A stretch of 64,000 bases of DNA, from contig NC_067285.1 in NCBI RefSeq assembly GCF_020740795.1, positions 22,650,241 through 22,714,240 on the forward strand. Reading direction: 5' to 3'. This stretch comes from Apus apus (Eukaryota; Chordata; Aves; Apodiformes; Apodidae). Positions 1 to 11,973 of the stretch are shown in pieces. How positions within the stretch are numbered: position 1 is the stretch's first letter; the number at the start of each line of letters is the position of its first letter. A model generated the notes under the pieces. The model was not told the origin of the DNA, did not search any database, and saw only the letters and a list, made by a program, of their open reading frames with translations. Made by a program: the position numbers and the translations under genes.

Positions 1-3000
1 CCTGTAATACTGTCTTGACAGATCTCTTCTAGGAATGAACTAACTTGTCAGGTAGCTACAAACATAGGCAGAGTAACTGAGAACTAATACCTTGTTTAGG
101 TATAGGAACTGCAGAAGTGGTGTGGCTGACAAGTCTGCTGAGTCTTCCAGGATGAACCTGTGGGGAACCTCACGGCAAAACCTCATGTTTTCCGTGAGGC
201 TGAAAATCCCTTCTGGCACAAGCTTTATATGCAGCGGCATCCTTTTTTGCTGCTTGAGTATAGGCCAAAGGTGAAAGATTTTTGGAAGGCCTTTTCTTCT
301 GACAGAAGTGATTAATGGAAAGCAGTTGGCCAGCAGATCGGAGTAACAGCTGGTGTGCCAGGATCCTGCCAGAAGATGTATACTCGTGCATTAAGATTAC
401 TGAGCACTGGCTTTTGTCACTTGAACATCTGCATCCTGCTTGGAGCAGATTTTAAATTCATCCTTCTGCAAAATGAAAGCACAGAAGTAGTCCCAGGCAT
501 GCTGAAGATTGCAATGGGCTTAATCAGACAAACCTATTTTACTGCATCTGGCTTTTCTGAGAGCTTATTTAAAACAGCTAAAGTAGTTTTGAATCATAGT
601 CTCCTATATATATATTATCTGAGCAGTAAGAAATCAGAACTGAAGTAAAAAAAAATAAACACCTGGCTAGTTAAACTAGCTGTTTGTGCCTACAATGAAC
701 AGCTGAGCAAAACCACACAAAGGAAGATGAAACGGAAGGAAAGACCAACATGTACACAATTGTTGTTGGTCCTACACATCTAGCAGTCTACAGAAGCCAG
801 CTCACAAAACCTTAAGAGCTGCTGGCAGCGCCAGTTGCAGAAGCTCGGAGAAGGCAAGGCTGTATATCGATTGGCATATTGTGTACTGCAGAGAAAAGGC
901 AGGGAGGCAGATCAGATGCATCCCCAAGCACCCACAGCATTACTTCATGTTACTTTAACTGTAGCCTGTGTCAGAAGAAAACTGCCAACTATACTGAAAA
1001 TGGTGCTGGAAGCATGAAAACCTGGAGACAGAATGTATCCCCCAGAAGGACCACAGCTCAAACCTCCAAGCCCCCCCCCAGCATGGGGTGAGGTTGTATA
1101 CAGTGCAACCCATGCTGTATTTCACACTTAGTGCACTTAGTCTTACGCTGTAGTACTGACCCAATGCTATTAGCCACATAATGGCACAAAGTTCAGAAGT
1201 CCATAATTTCACTGACTCAGCCATCTTGGACTGTGTTGGTGGGTATACACACTGCCATTTTATTAATGCAAGTGCCGTCTTCATTTTAGGATTTTTGGTT
1301 TGTGTTGTTAATGCTTTTTCCCAACTTGAGATAGTGTTGGAAAGCTTGGACTTCACAGGGCTTGATTGTCAAAGGGTAGATTATTTTGCCATCCCTGGCT
1401 TAAAAGAGTACCAAAAAAATATATGTGCCTCTTGGATAGGGTTAATGTTTCCAAAGTGTAGATTTTCCTGTTCGCTGCTGCTGGGTCATTTTTCAGTGAT
1501 GGCATAACCTTACATGACGATGTCATCAAGATGAGGCATGTTAGGCTGCTGTTTGATGGACTGATTTCCTGTGGCCAAATAGGAGAAAGATCTCAATGTA
1601 CTGGCATCTTGCAATCTTTGTCATCTGTAACTTCTTTTTAGTGTAGTGTATAATAAATCTTATATTTTTATCTCCTGATCTCATTACAGCTTTCTCCTAT
1701 GAATATCTAATCTTGATAGATGAACATAAGATACTGAAGGATGACTTTTAGGCACCAGGTGATTAAGTAATACTGGAACTGCAAGACTGCAAGCAGGACT
1801 TCCGTATAGCTTAATCTCTGTTGCTGCTGCTATTTGCAAACTCGGTACAGCATAATTTTTTTTTTTTTTTAATCTCTGAAGAGATTACTATATCCCTTTT
1901 GTAGCCATTAATTCTCTAAATAGTAGCTTACTATTTAATTCATTAAAAACTTTAAATTTTATCCCTGTTAGCAGGGGAAACAAAGAGAGACTGTACTGAT
2001 AAAAAAAGAACCACAGTTCAAGCCTGACTCAGAACTGTAATTATTCTGGCTTGATTGAATCTCCAAGTTTGTGTTCAAAAAGAATGGGAGTGTTGAAGTA
2101 AAATAAGAGATGCTTCTTTTAATCTTTTCCACTGTGATATCTGGGGTGAGGTAACTTAAAGCAGTTTGGTACATGGGATTGAAAACACAGAGAAATATGG
2201 GAAGCCAGATTTAGTGCAAATACACACCAGAAAGGAAAGCTCCTGGTTTTGTAAACTTCTGAAATGCACTAAGCCAGCTGTCTAGTAACTGAAGCATCAA
2301 AAACATTTCTGCTTCTCAATTTTGTGGTTCCTGTCAGACAAGTGTGTGAAGTCACATAATGAGATCTCTGGACATAGTGGAGGACTGTGATACTCCAACC
2401 TCAGTGTCACTTAGGAAGCATTACTAAGCTGTTGATGTTCACCTTGATAATACATTTGTAGGCAACCAGTATAAATCAATATGATTTAAAATATGTTCCA
2501 ACAATTTTCTACAATGTGGAAAGTTATTTCAGTAAAAATATTCAACTTGTTTGAAGGCAGTTTTTTTACTGCACACATAAACTTAAAATATATAGCGTGA
2601 ACCTAAGTTTTAATAAAAATGCAGCTGGAAATGTGGAGTTTAAATGTGTATTAAAATATGCTGGATGGAATTGTAGTTCTATGTTATATTCTACTTCTTA
2701 AGGTTATATTTTCTGCTTGAATCAAGTGAGTTATGTGGAAGACTGCAGACTTTCCTCCTGGCTCGGAAAACATCCTTCTAGAAAACTTGTATCTACATGA
2801 CAAAAACGGAGCAAAAGCTCACTTCTCTCTCTGAAAGGATTCTCTCCTTGTGATCACTGCTTACGATCAATGAACCATGTGCTGTTTCTCTGTATATGTC
2901 CTAGCTAGCCTCTTAATGTTTATGACTTCCTTAATCTGTTGCTGGGTTAATTGAACTGCTGGCCTGTGTTCTGCTGTGAATACCCATCAAGTGACAGAAA

Positions 3001-6000
3001 TTGCCAGTCATCAGTGATGTTTTTTAGAAATTTTTTAGAAATATGTATTTTGCAGGACATTGCTTGAAGGTCTTTGTTCTAAAGATTTATCTTCAGTTCT
3101 GCTTGTAACTGACCCTGATGAAGTGAATGACATTGAATTTTTCCACAATCTGTGAGCCTGTCTGCAAACACATACCATCAATTTTCCTTAGCACAGGCTT
3201 TTGAAGTTTCCACATCACAATGTATCTGAAAGACATTTTAAGCAATGATTGCTCATACTTAGTTTTATGTTATGTGTGATATATCTAGCTAACACAAGAT
3301 AACTTTTTGAAACTAAGTTAATGCCCATTTAGCCTTCTAGGCCACTTAGATGTTAATGTTGTGATCACTGGAATATTAGTGAATATTAGGTACAGTAACA
3401 GGACCCAAGGATCAGCCTCCATGTGGCATGTGCTTATGAATGTCTAGATTATCCATTTTAACTTATCACCACAGGAACATCATAATTTGTCTCTACTCCC
3501 AGCTCAGAGAGATGGAGCCCTTTGTGGCTCTAAGAAAGCAGCATGTCTGTATTTCATCCTCTGCTATGCTTTAACTCTTGGATGATCTAAAATTGATCTT
3601 AACACTTCATTATTCTAGAAATTGCTCAGCATTTGTGTTATAAAGACTGAGAATACCTTTTAAAACAAATATGCAGCAATGCCAGACAAACATCTCTTCA
3701 AACCATATCATAGGAGACATTTTTTTAAATGCCTTAATTCTAAGAATGTGATGGATGTGTTATCAGGGTATGAAGTAGGAAGGGGGAGCTAAGAACTTGT
3801 TTATTTTTAAGTAGAGTGGTATATAATTCCTTCTGGTTGTTTGGTTCTATACTAATAATCTTACCTCTTTAGACTATGATAGGCCACATTTACTGTACCT
3901 ACCTCATAACCTTTGCATGTGGAGGATTTTTGTCTGTATAGCTTTTTAAGCAATATCTTACCTATCTTTCTATTATGTGGCCTGTTAGTTTTATACCTGG
4001 GTGTGAAAGTTTTCAATGTGACATTTAAAAAAAAAAAAAAGTTGTAGTTATGTAATTGTTGCAAAGCAGGACATTTTTTTTTGTATATTCACTTTGTGCT
4101 GGGCTCTACAAAAGAGGTCAATATCATTACTCCCTTTGTAGAAGGGCAAAGAGTCTTAAAGAGAAGTGAAATTAATTGCTACAGGTAAATCAGTAAAGCC
4201 CTGATTTCTTCATTCTTGTCAGCAGACACCTTTGCCCTTGTTCCTGTCACAGTTCACTATCCCCTTGTGTTAGTACTCGTGCTTCTGTCTTGCATTTTGT
4301 TTCTATACCCTTTTCTGTTCTTTGGTTGCCAGCCTAGGAGGCATTTGGGGTTCTTACATTCCTGAATGATTACCTGTAGGGACTTTTGATTCTGCTCAGA
4401 ATCACACTGAGGTTTACAATACAGAGTTAAAATCAGATAAGAAATCTCATCCCACTTCTTCAGCTGTGAGATCAAGTATGCACAGCTGCTCCTGGGGGAG
4501 GACTTAGGCCAATTACATTAAGTGCAGAGATTAAGCATGCTCCATCAATACATCCTTTGGAGAAATCAATTGCCAAATCATACCATGGGAGATCCTTCTG
4601 AAGTTTGAAGATCGAATGGGTGAGTTTTATCAGTCAGCAAAAGGGCAGTGTTCCCATGTGGTGTCTGAAAAACCTGTTTCAACAGGAAAAGCACAGGGCC
4701 TTCAGAATTTAATCATTATATGAAGTATTTCAGTTGGGTAAACAGCATTTTCCCTTATAAAGCACTGAAAACATTTTTCTAACCTTTAAAAAAAAACATT
4801 CAGGCTGACATAAATTTCCAGACTAGAATCTCCACTCTGAGTAAAAACAAAGGAGTCAATGAAACAATGTATTACTGAAATATGTCATTTTACTTAGGGT
4901 AAATCTAATTAAAAGAATCACTATCATCAGCTCTGCTGCACTGAAAGCTGCAATGAGTACCTGGCAGCTCACTGGAACATGACTGTACATCTATAGTTAC
5001 ATTTCTGTGAAAGAGGCGAAATTTGCCATAGACAGAGAGTGTAGATTCACTGCAGGTTTTTTTGTGTGTTTTTTTGTGGTTGTTGTTTTTGTTTGTTCTA
5101 ATGTCTTATGTTCAGATGAAAATGCAAACCCTTGAAGGCCTGGAGTTTTGCTCACTTTGCATATTCCCATGCCAAGTGAGGGTGTGGTCTACACATTCTT
5201 CCAAGGAAATTCTGCTACTTTTCTATTTGTTAGCATGAGAGCTGTCAAAATAGATCTGTAGATAAATCACTTCTTGTAGATTTTATAACAGGCTTGTCCT
5301 ATCAAGATAATCTTCTCCTCCCAGATAACCAGCTGTGTCAGATTGCTCTGGTGAAACTCTAGCTCATCACAGATCAACTGGATTTAGGTCAACACCGTCC
5401 ATGTTGTCTGTTTCCCCATGGGATGCGCTGCCAGCTGGTATGGGAGCCACCGACGAACACTGGTCTAATACAGGTTGTCAGTTCGCTTTTACAAACGGTT
5501 GCGGAATTTCTCAGCCCCTCTGCCTGCTTCCTCCGCTCCGCCCCAGCCTCCTTTTGTGAAACTGAGCTCTATTTCAGCATCTGCAGCTCAGTTTCCCTCC
5601 TACAACTAGACCTGGCTGTGCTCAGCCAGCCAGGAAAGCCCGCCCTCCACTGCCTGTGCTCCTGAAAGGCAGCAGCCGGGGGTTAGTTGTTAAACGAAGT
5701 ATCTTGACTGCTGGGGTAGAAGAACAGAGCAGAGGTGTACAGCAGGCCCTGTATTCCTGTGTGTCTATAGGATAAAAGTGAGGCCACCCCACACTCTTTA
5801 AGGGTGGGCAACAGCTGGCTCTCAGCTCACTCAGGAGTCACTGGCATCACATCTACCCACTGCAGCCAAACAGTGCAACCTGAACCAAAACGCAGCTGGC
5901 ACAGTATGGTGGCCTGCTGACCAGCTCAGCCTTGTCCTGTCCTTCGGCACCACCAACCTACCTTTAACACATCTGCTTCCAGAAATCTGCTATTTTCCAC

Positions 6001-9000
6001 TTGTTTGTAAAGACCCATGCCCCACAGCGTGGCCCTACCCTGAATCAACCTGCATTACCGACCCAGAGGGGACACCTTTGGGAGCCAAGACGTGCACCCA
6101 TGTCAATCAGCCAGCCAGTCCTTGTCTGCAGCTTCCTCGAAGTCTGAGGCTATTTGGGGTAGCTCAGGTTACAGCAGCCTGAAACTCCTGCATCTTGACT
6201 CTGACAAATGGCCTCCCATCACGTGCTATGTTTGTAAGCCCTGCTACAAACAGGGACCCTAGAAAGAGAGGTGACCTTAAGAAAGACTTACCTTCAGGAA
6301 TAAATGGACTAAAGTGCAGGTTGGAATGACAGCAAATATTATTAAGATTTTTACTTTTTTGTTGTTGTTGTTGTTGTTGAAGAAGAAAACTTAGTATCTC
6401 AAAATCAAATGGCCAACAATATGTGCTGGTACTCTAGAGATGCTTTCAGGTTTGGAGCTGTGCATCCAGAGCAGTTTACAGTAAAGACCATAATAAGAAT
6501 ACTCTGAGCATAATAAGAAGACCCTGTAAATAATGTAAAAGATTGTGATAGCAGGGAAGCACATTTTTTTCTCAGGGAAGGATTTGTTTGGGGGCACTCT
6601 GTCATCCATTCCCCTCCCAAAGCCCCCTTCTAAACTTCTGAATGTCATACATAACTTTCAATGGTTTGGGCACAACTCTTCAGGTATTCCTCCTCCATGG
6701 CTCAGGTCTGCTTTGTTCCCCTCCACCTTCATGGTGGTGTTTACAGAATTTAGGCTTAAGTATGGAGTGTCTCCAGAGAGAGACAAGACCATAGAAATGT
6801 TGTTCAGCACCCCGTGCACCCCTCTCAGCAGGTCAAGCTTTATCATAAGAGAAACAATCAGTATCACAGAAGCAACCAAAATGTTTTCAGCTAGGCAAGC
6901 GGAGTCTTGGAGACCTGTTCCTCTGCAATGTACTTTCTATGGTATAAAATGCACTGAGGTTTGTTTGTTTGTTTTAATTTGTAACGTCTAAAACTAAGTG
7001 CCATATATCCACCTGACACAGTAGCTGCTACAACCTGCACCACCAGCAGAAATGTCAACAGCACAGCAGAAATAAGTACTTGTTCTCGTATTTACTTCAG
7101 GTGAGAACTGTTGTACCAATCACTCAAACCTGTTGCTCCCTGTAGGTGATTTAGGAACATGGGGCGTATCTCTGACTTTCTCTGAGAATTTTGCATGAAT
7201 GGCTGTCTTGTGCTTACAAATCAGCATTTGATTACTTGATTGCCCCTCCCTTTCCAGGAGGTATCTTCTCCAAGGAATTAAGCCTATTACTTTACTTATT
7301 TCAGGGTGTCAGGAAACATGTTGGTTTGTAAATCTATCATGGAGTAGCTACTTGTTTATTCATTGAGCAACTGAGGATAAAAATATTCCTGGGGCAATGA
7401 AAACTGCAACAGAAGGAAAGAAGAAGGAAAATAATTTATGATCAACGAAAGATAAATCCAGAAGGAATGTGTACAGGCTTTTCTGTGTGGGTTGGTTTTC
7501 ACTTGAGTTTCTCCTTGCTCTTTAACAGAACCTTTTCCATGTCCCTCTTACTGTGTATTTGATAATAGGATGCTTTAGCACTGAACGTGTACTAGAAGAG
7601 TGCAGTGTCCGCACAGGCCATAACAACAAGGACTAGATCTTTAGTTTGCTTTGGCTGTAGAGGTTTGGGCAATCAGCTTTCATTAGCTGTGTAGCTGCAA
7701 GGTGCTCTGTGTCTCTGTCAGCCTTAGGGTCTCCTCACAAATTGGTTCCCTTGCTGGCTTTCTCAAATTTGCTTTCACTTTGCCTCCTCAGCTCTAAAAC
7801 TGCAGGCTAATTTTTTTGGTGTTCCTCTGAGCTAAGGAATTCTCTGCATATGTATCTGTACGACTAAACCACGACAACCAGGCGATTTAAATGTTTGCGT
7901 CTATGTGGAACTGTTATAAGTGTAACTTAAAATCTGGTTTAAGTTAAACTTCTTTCTAATTTTTAAGTTAAACCGAAAGAACTGTACTTAAAACTGCTTG
8001 GTAAAAAAAAAAATAAAAAGGCATTAAGTTTGTAATTCTGAAGGATCCTGGCAGTGTTGACCTCTTCTGGTTGCCCTCTTAGGGCTTTCCAGATGCTTGG
8101 TTTGCATAAGGGCAGTTGTACGGTATCAAACAAAAGGTGTAGCTAGCCAAATATTCCTGTCCCTGAGATGATGAATTAAACAATGATTTAGGCAATGTGT
8201 GCCTAAAAAAAGAAGTGTAAGGACAGTGTAAGCTTAAATGATACCTCCAGCTTTGCAGCTCAGTGATTTTCTGACTCCAAAGGGCCATGGAAGCGATAGG
8301 TAATGGTTGAATGGATGACTAATCCTCACTGGATTTCTGTTCCACAAACCTGACTCATTTCCTGCTACCTTCAACTGTTTTCCACCTTTTCCCTGCTGGT
8401 TATACTTTCATAATCTCTGCCATATCCCTTAGACAACTTATTTCAGAATGAAGAGTCCTAATTTACTTAGTTGTTTATTGCTAGACTTCTCTGCTGTACC
8501 TTCAGTGCCTGAAGGTCTGCATCTGGGGGGAGAGCAATGACTTCAGGCTTGTGGCAGAAGCAAACACGAATTTATCTAAGATGCTTGATGGATGCTGGTA
8601 AGCATTGTAGCTGCTTCCTCTCTTTTTGTTGGTCACATATATTACTAAAGTAACTGTGATTATAATATATGGAGAGAAAAGCAGAGTTTGTGTTCAAATG
8701 GCATGCTCTTATAGTCAGTTTATGTAGTGATGCCTGGATTTTTCTTTCCAAGTGGAACCAGTAAAAGATAGGACTCTGTGATGTCAGTTGTGCATATGCA
8801 TGTCTATATTCAAATGAAGTGGTAACAGTCAAACTGCACTAAAAATGACAGCTCCCTAGTTTCAGTGGAAAACCAACCCATTTTGAGTGAGCACACCTGC
8901 ACAGGAGAGGTGCGCACAGAAGGGTATGAGGAGAGTGCTAAGAAGAGAGGTGCAGAATAATTTTGATGGCTTGCTGTGACAGGCCTGCAGGCATGCCTTT

Positions 9001-10250
9001 TCTTGGCACTCTGAGCTTTAGCAGATAGGCTGTGAGAAATAAGGCATGGTTGTGCAAGTGAGGAATGGGGAGAGTGAAAAAAACTGGCAGGCGGAGGCTG
9101 TCACTACGGAAGCCTGGAACATTAATGCAGAGGAGTTTGTGTGCTTTTGTCTGTCTCAGATTATGTCTCTGCTTTGTCTCACAAAGCTAGTGATTAATTG
9201 CTTTTTTTTTTTGCTCAGGGTGGGGCAGTAATTCCTTTCCTGGATTGCTAAAAATAAAGCTGAACCATTACTAAAATATGAATCTTCAAAAGAAAAAAAA
9301 AAAAAGGAAAAAGCTGATGTTTCATGTATGTAACTGATCTTTTATTCAGACTATGGGTATGAATAATAAATGTATGTCTTTAAATAATTAACAATTTATG
9401 CCACAATCTATTTTTATTTAATCAGACCTTTATTTATTCCTAATATATGTTCCCATGCACAATAAAATGCATTAGTTTTCTTTTCCTGCTATTTATTCTC
9501 TCAGCATGTGGTTTTCCTTCTTGAATCAGCAATACAATTCCTCTGTGGAATGCCAAGCTGTCTTATTTAAAAATATAAAAATGACATGTACTAAACTGTT
9601 GGGTCTTCTCATGTGACAGTGTTGGACTCTGACAAATTTAAAAAAAAAAGAAAAAAAAACAGCTTATATTTTGATATAATGAGCAAGTGCTGACTGGCAC
9701 TATGTTTGGCCTCGCTGCTAGTCTACTCTTTTTAATAATCTGGAAAATTACTGTTGTACCATGTGTTCTGGTAAACTGGTAGTGTCAGATGATAATATAT
9801 TATGCAAATACAATTTGTATTTGAAAATAAGATTATTCAAGAAAGTAAAAACTGATTATGTCTTAATTCAAGTAAGCAGGGGAGAGCTATGAATTTCAGA
9901 TATGCCTATCCTGCAGTTCCTTGGCCTAGCAATTGTCTGCACTGGTGACTGATTTCTGCTGATGTGATTGTGATTTCTGCTGATGAATTGTTCAGTGACT
10001 GCTGCAGAAGAGTCATTGGACTGTTTTGTCCAAGAGGTCTCATTTATGATCAGGACAGCACCATCTGAGAAAGCTTTCTGAGGGTTACTGCTTCTCTTGA
10101 CCTAAAATACACTGTTTTCTGTTGTGGAGTGTTTGGGATATTCTGGTGAGAGGTGACTGAAATACAAAAAATGCCCTTAGGCAATTGGACAGGCTGTGAC
10201 ACTCATCTGACAGAGGTAGCAAACCTTGCTAGATCGAGTACAAGCTCTTA
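1..10250. other. Upstream non-coding region, no supported gene
   Basis: About 10 kb of AT-rich single-copy-looking DNA before the VDAC2 CpG island. I looked for exons of SAMD8, the gene expected upstream by mammalian synteny, including its conserved C-terminal end, and saw none. The open frames here (longest 148 codons at 6545-6991) have no recognisable domain and no consistent splice context. Part of the stretch could be 3' UTR of an upstream gene, but nothing in the sequence proves it. The only clear low-complexity element is a GTT run near 6.36 kb. Confidence 0.5.
6354..6379. repeat. (GTT)n microsatellite
   Basis: A T run is followed by six perfect GTT units (6361-6378), then a GAA-rich stretch. 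It is a simple trinucleotide repeat in non-coding DNA and may vary in length between individuals. Confidence 0.85.
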
Positions 10251-11595
10251 GATGGGCTCTGGGACAGCTGTGCTGCTGCTGGACATTTCTGTGTCTCTGG
10301 GGTTCGCGGTAGCAACAGGAGAGCACGTTAGGAGCAGTGTTTTCAAAGAGCTGTGGGAAGCGGGGCAGCAAAGGCAAGCGTGCCTGTGGCAAGGGGGTGT
10401 GCCATCACCCCACTGCTCTGCCGGGGCTGGCCGTTCTGGGGAAAGGGTCTTGGGAGCCGTGACGGGCAAGAGCCGTCTCCAACAAGCACTCCAAGGGCAC
10501 ACGCCCCCGGTGCCCCCTCGCTGGGCTGTGGAGCTCGTGTCCGTGGCTGTTCCCAGGTGCAGAACTTCACCAGCCGGTGTGCCAAGACCAGAGGCAGGGG
10601 GGCCCGGAAAGGCAGACGAATGCCTTCTCGGGAAGGGCGATGGCCCTGAATCCTCCTGCCAGCACTGCCGAGAGCCGCACTTCAGCTTCCCATCTCCACG
10701 TGGAGGAGAGCGCCTATTTCCTTAAACCCCCGCTCCTCGGCTGCGGCCGCCGCAGGCCTGCTGAGCAGCTGCGAGCCGAGGGGCCCTCTGCTCCGCCGCC
10801 TCCCTGGGCTGCCCCGGCTCCTTCTGCCACCCTCCCGCTCCGCTCCCCTCCAAGAGCCGCACCCGCCGGCGCAGCCCGGCCGGGCGGCCCCAGCCCGGGC
10901 CCCAGCCGCGCCGCTCCCCCCGGCCTCAGGCCCCTTCCCCCTCCCGCCCGCAGCGCCGCTACCGCCCCCCCGCGCCGGGCGGCCCCGCCCTCCCGCAGGA
11001 CCCCTCTCCCCTGCCGGGGCTGCCCTGCCGAGTGCCTGCTGCTCCGAGGCGTCCCGGCCCGGGTCCCCGCTCCCGTTCGCGGCCTCTCCCGGCGCCCCGC
11101 AGCTCCGGGCCCCGCACGGCGGTGCCTCCCGGCGGGCGGGCGGCGGCGCGATGCGGTGGGCGGGGGAGGCGGCGGGCGGGCGGCCCCGGCTGGCTGGGGT
11201 CCTGCGGGGCGGCGGGCGGATCGGTGTCTCCTTCACTTCGCCCTCCAGTGCCGGCGGCTGCAGCAGCGCGGCCTCCTCGCGCCGAGACCCGCCCGCGCCC
11301 CCGTTCCCGCTCCGCCCGGCCCCGCCGCCCGCCCGTGCTAGGCAGGTGCCGGCCTGGGCCCCGGGGGGGCGGGGGGCGCCAGCCCGAGTGCGGGCGGGCG
11401 GAGGTGGCAAGCGGGGCTGGGGGCTGCGGGCGGGGCGGGCGGGAGCGCTTTCCCCAGCACCCGGGCTGCGGGCGGGGCGGGGGCAGCCGGGACCCGGGGG
11501 CTCTCGGGCCGCTGTGGCCCTTCCCGCCTTTCCCCGTGGCCTCCGCGCGCACCGAACCTTCCTCGGCGGCCGGGCCGGGCCGGGCCGGGCCGCGG

Positions 11596-11605
11596 TTACA
11601 TAAGG
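11596..11605 (+). promoter_or_regulatory. VDAC2: TATA-like element
   Basis: TTACATAAGG sits inside otherwise GC-only sequence, between the GGGCC run and a GC box. It is 31-40 bases before the YY1-type motif, placing a likely transcription start near 11,625-11,635. The match to a TATA box is imperfect and the start site is inferred. Confidence 0.35.
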
Positions 11606-11624
11606 GGCGGCGGGCGGGGGTCAG

Positions 11625-11709
11625 GCCGGGATGCCCAAGATGGCCGCGCGGAGGAGTTCACCTTGCGGCGGCGGCCGCTGGGCGCGGGCGCGGGGAGGGC
11701 CCGGGCAGG
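11625..11709 (+). other. VDAC2: Candidate first (leader) exon of VDAC2
   Basis: VDAC2's first recognised coding exon has only five bases between its splice acceptor and the ATG, so at least one upstream exon must exist. The best-placed candidate begins near the TATA/YY1 pair and could end at a GTGTGC donor after position 11,709. That donor is not a strong consensus. Another possible donor is GTAGTG near 11,940, and an acceptor-like pyrimidine tract ends at about 11,850. Exon limits are therefore uncertain and only the existence of a leader exon is firm. Confidence 0.3.
11636..11647 (+). promoter_or_regulatory. VDAC2: YY1-type site at the expected transcription start
   Basis: CAAGATGGCCGC closely resembles the YY1 promoter motif (CAAGATGGCGGC), which in housekeeping genes typically lies just downstream of the transcription start and in the sense direction, as here. 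The ATG inside it is also the second of two in-frame ATGs (11631 and 11640) that open a frame discussed under the findings. Confidence 0.5.
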
Positions 11710-11960
11710 GTGTGCCGCCTGCCCTCGTCCCGCCGCCTTGCCGCATCCCGGCTTTCCCTTTCGGTGTTCCTCTGTCCCGCGGCTCAGCTTTGCCCCTGCT
11801 TTCAGTTTCTGAACACGTAGTTCATTTTCGTATGCTTAATTTCTTTTCCCTTATCTGTAGAGTCTCTAAATGGGCCTAGCTCTGGCTACTCGAGCAGCGT
11901 GTCCACCCCGGAGATCTAAGCAGGGAGGGAGTTGAAGTGCGGGTAGTGAGGTGGTTTGGT

Positions 11961-11973
11961 GGGGGGGGGGGGG
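11961..11973 (+). repeat. G13 homopolymer
   Basis: A run of 13 G follows GTGGTTTGGT, at the 3' shore of the VDAC2 CpG island and probably within the first intron. Such runs are prone to length change and to quadruplex formation, and sequencing error in length is possible. Confidence 0.85.

Larger units (their letters stand above)
10260..11770 (+). promoter_or_regulatory. VDAC2: CpG-island promoter of VDAC2
   Basis: GC content rises sharply from about 10.26 kb and is extreme, with dense CpG, from about 10.73 to 11.76 kb; it falls back to AT-rich sequence right after. Several GC boxes (GGGCGG type) are present, for example around 11430-11440, 11468-11480 and 11604-11620. Near the 3' edge are a tandem GGGCC run (11569-11592), a TATA-like TTACATAAGG (11596-11605) and a YY1-type CAAGATGGCCGC (11636-11647). 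It lies about 3.7 kb before the first recognised coding exon of VDAC2 on the same strand, as expected for a housekeeping promoter with a 5' leader exon. Long open frames on both strands here are side effects of GC richness. Confidence 0.85.

Noticed and set aside
955-1507. Overlapping 133- and 108-codon frames, plus a YY1-like GCCATCTTGG at 1220-1229
   Set aside because: Frames on opposite strands shadow each other, there is no CpG island, and a single motif in AT-rich DNA does not support a promoter.
6545-6991. 148-codon plus-strand frame
   Set aside because: No recognisable domain, no splice or promoter context, and an equally plausible antisense frame; treated as chance.
9950-9985. Two copies of TGATTTCTGCTGATG 21 bases apart
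   Set aside because: Short local duplication without further structure; too little to interpret.
1-10250. Coding exons of SAMD8 expected from synteny
   Set aside because: None of its conserved sphingomyelin-synthase motifs or its C-terminal end could be found; the gene must lie outside the window or only its UTR reaches in.
10252-11820. Long open frames on both strands (up to 262 codons)
   Set aside because: They overlap one another in a CpG island, are Pro/Ala/Arg/Gly-rich, and arise because GC-rich DNA has few stops. None shows a domain.
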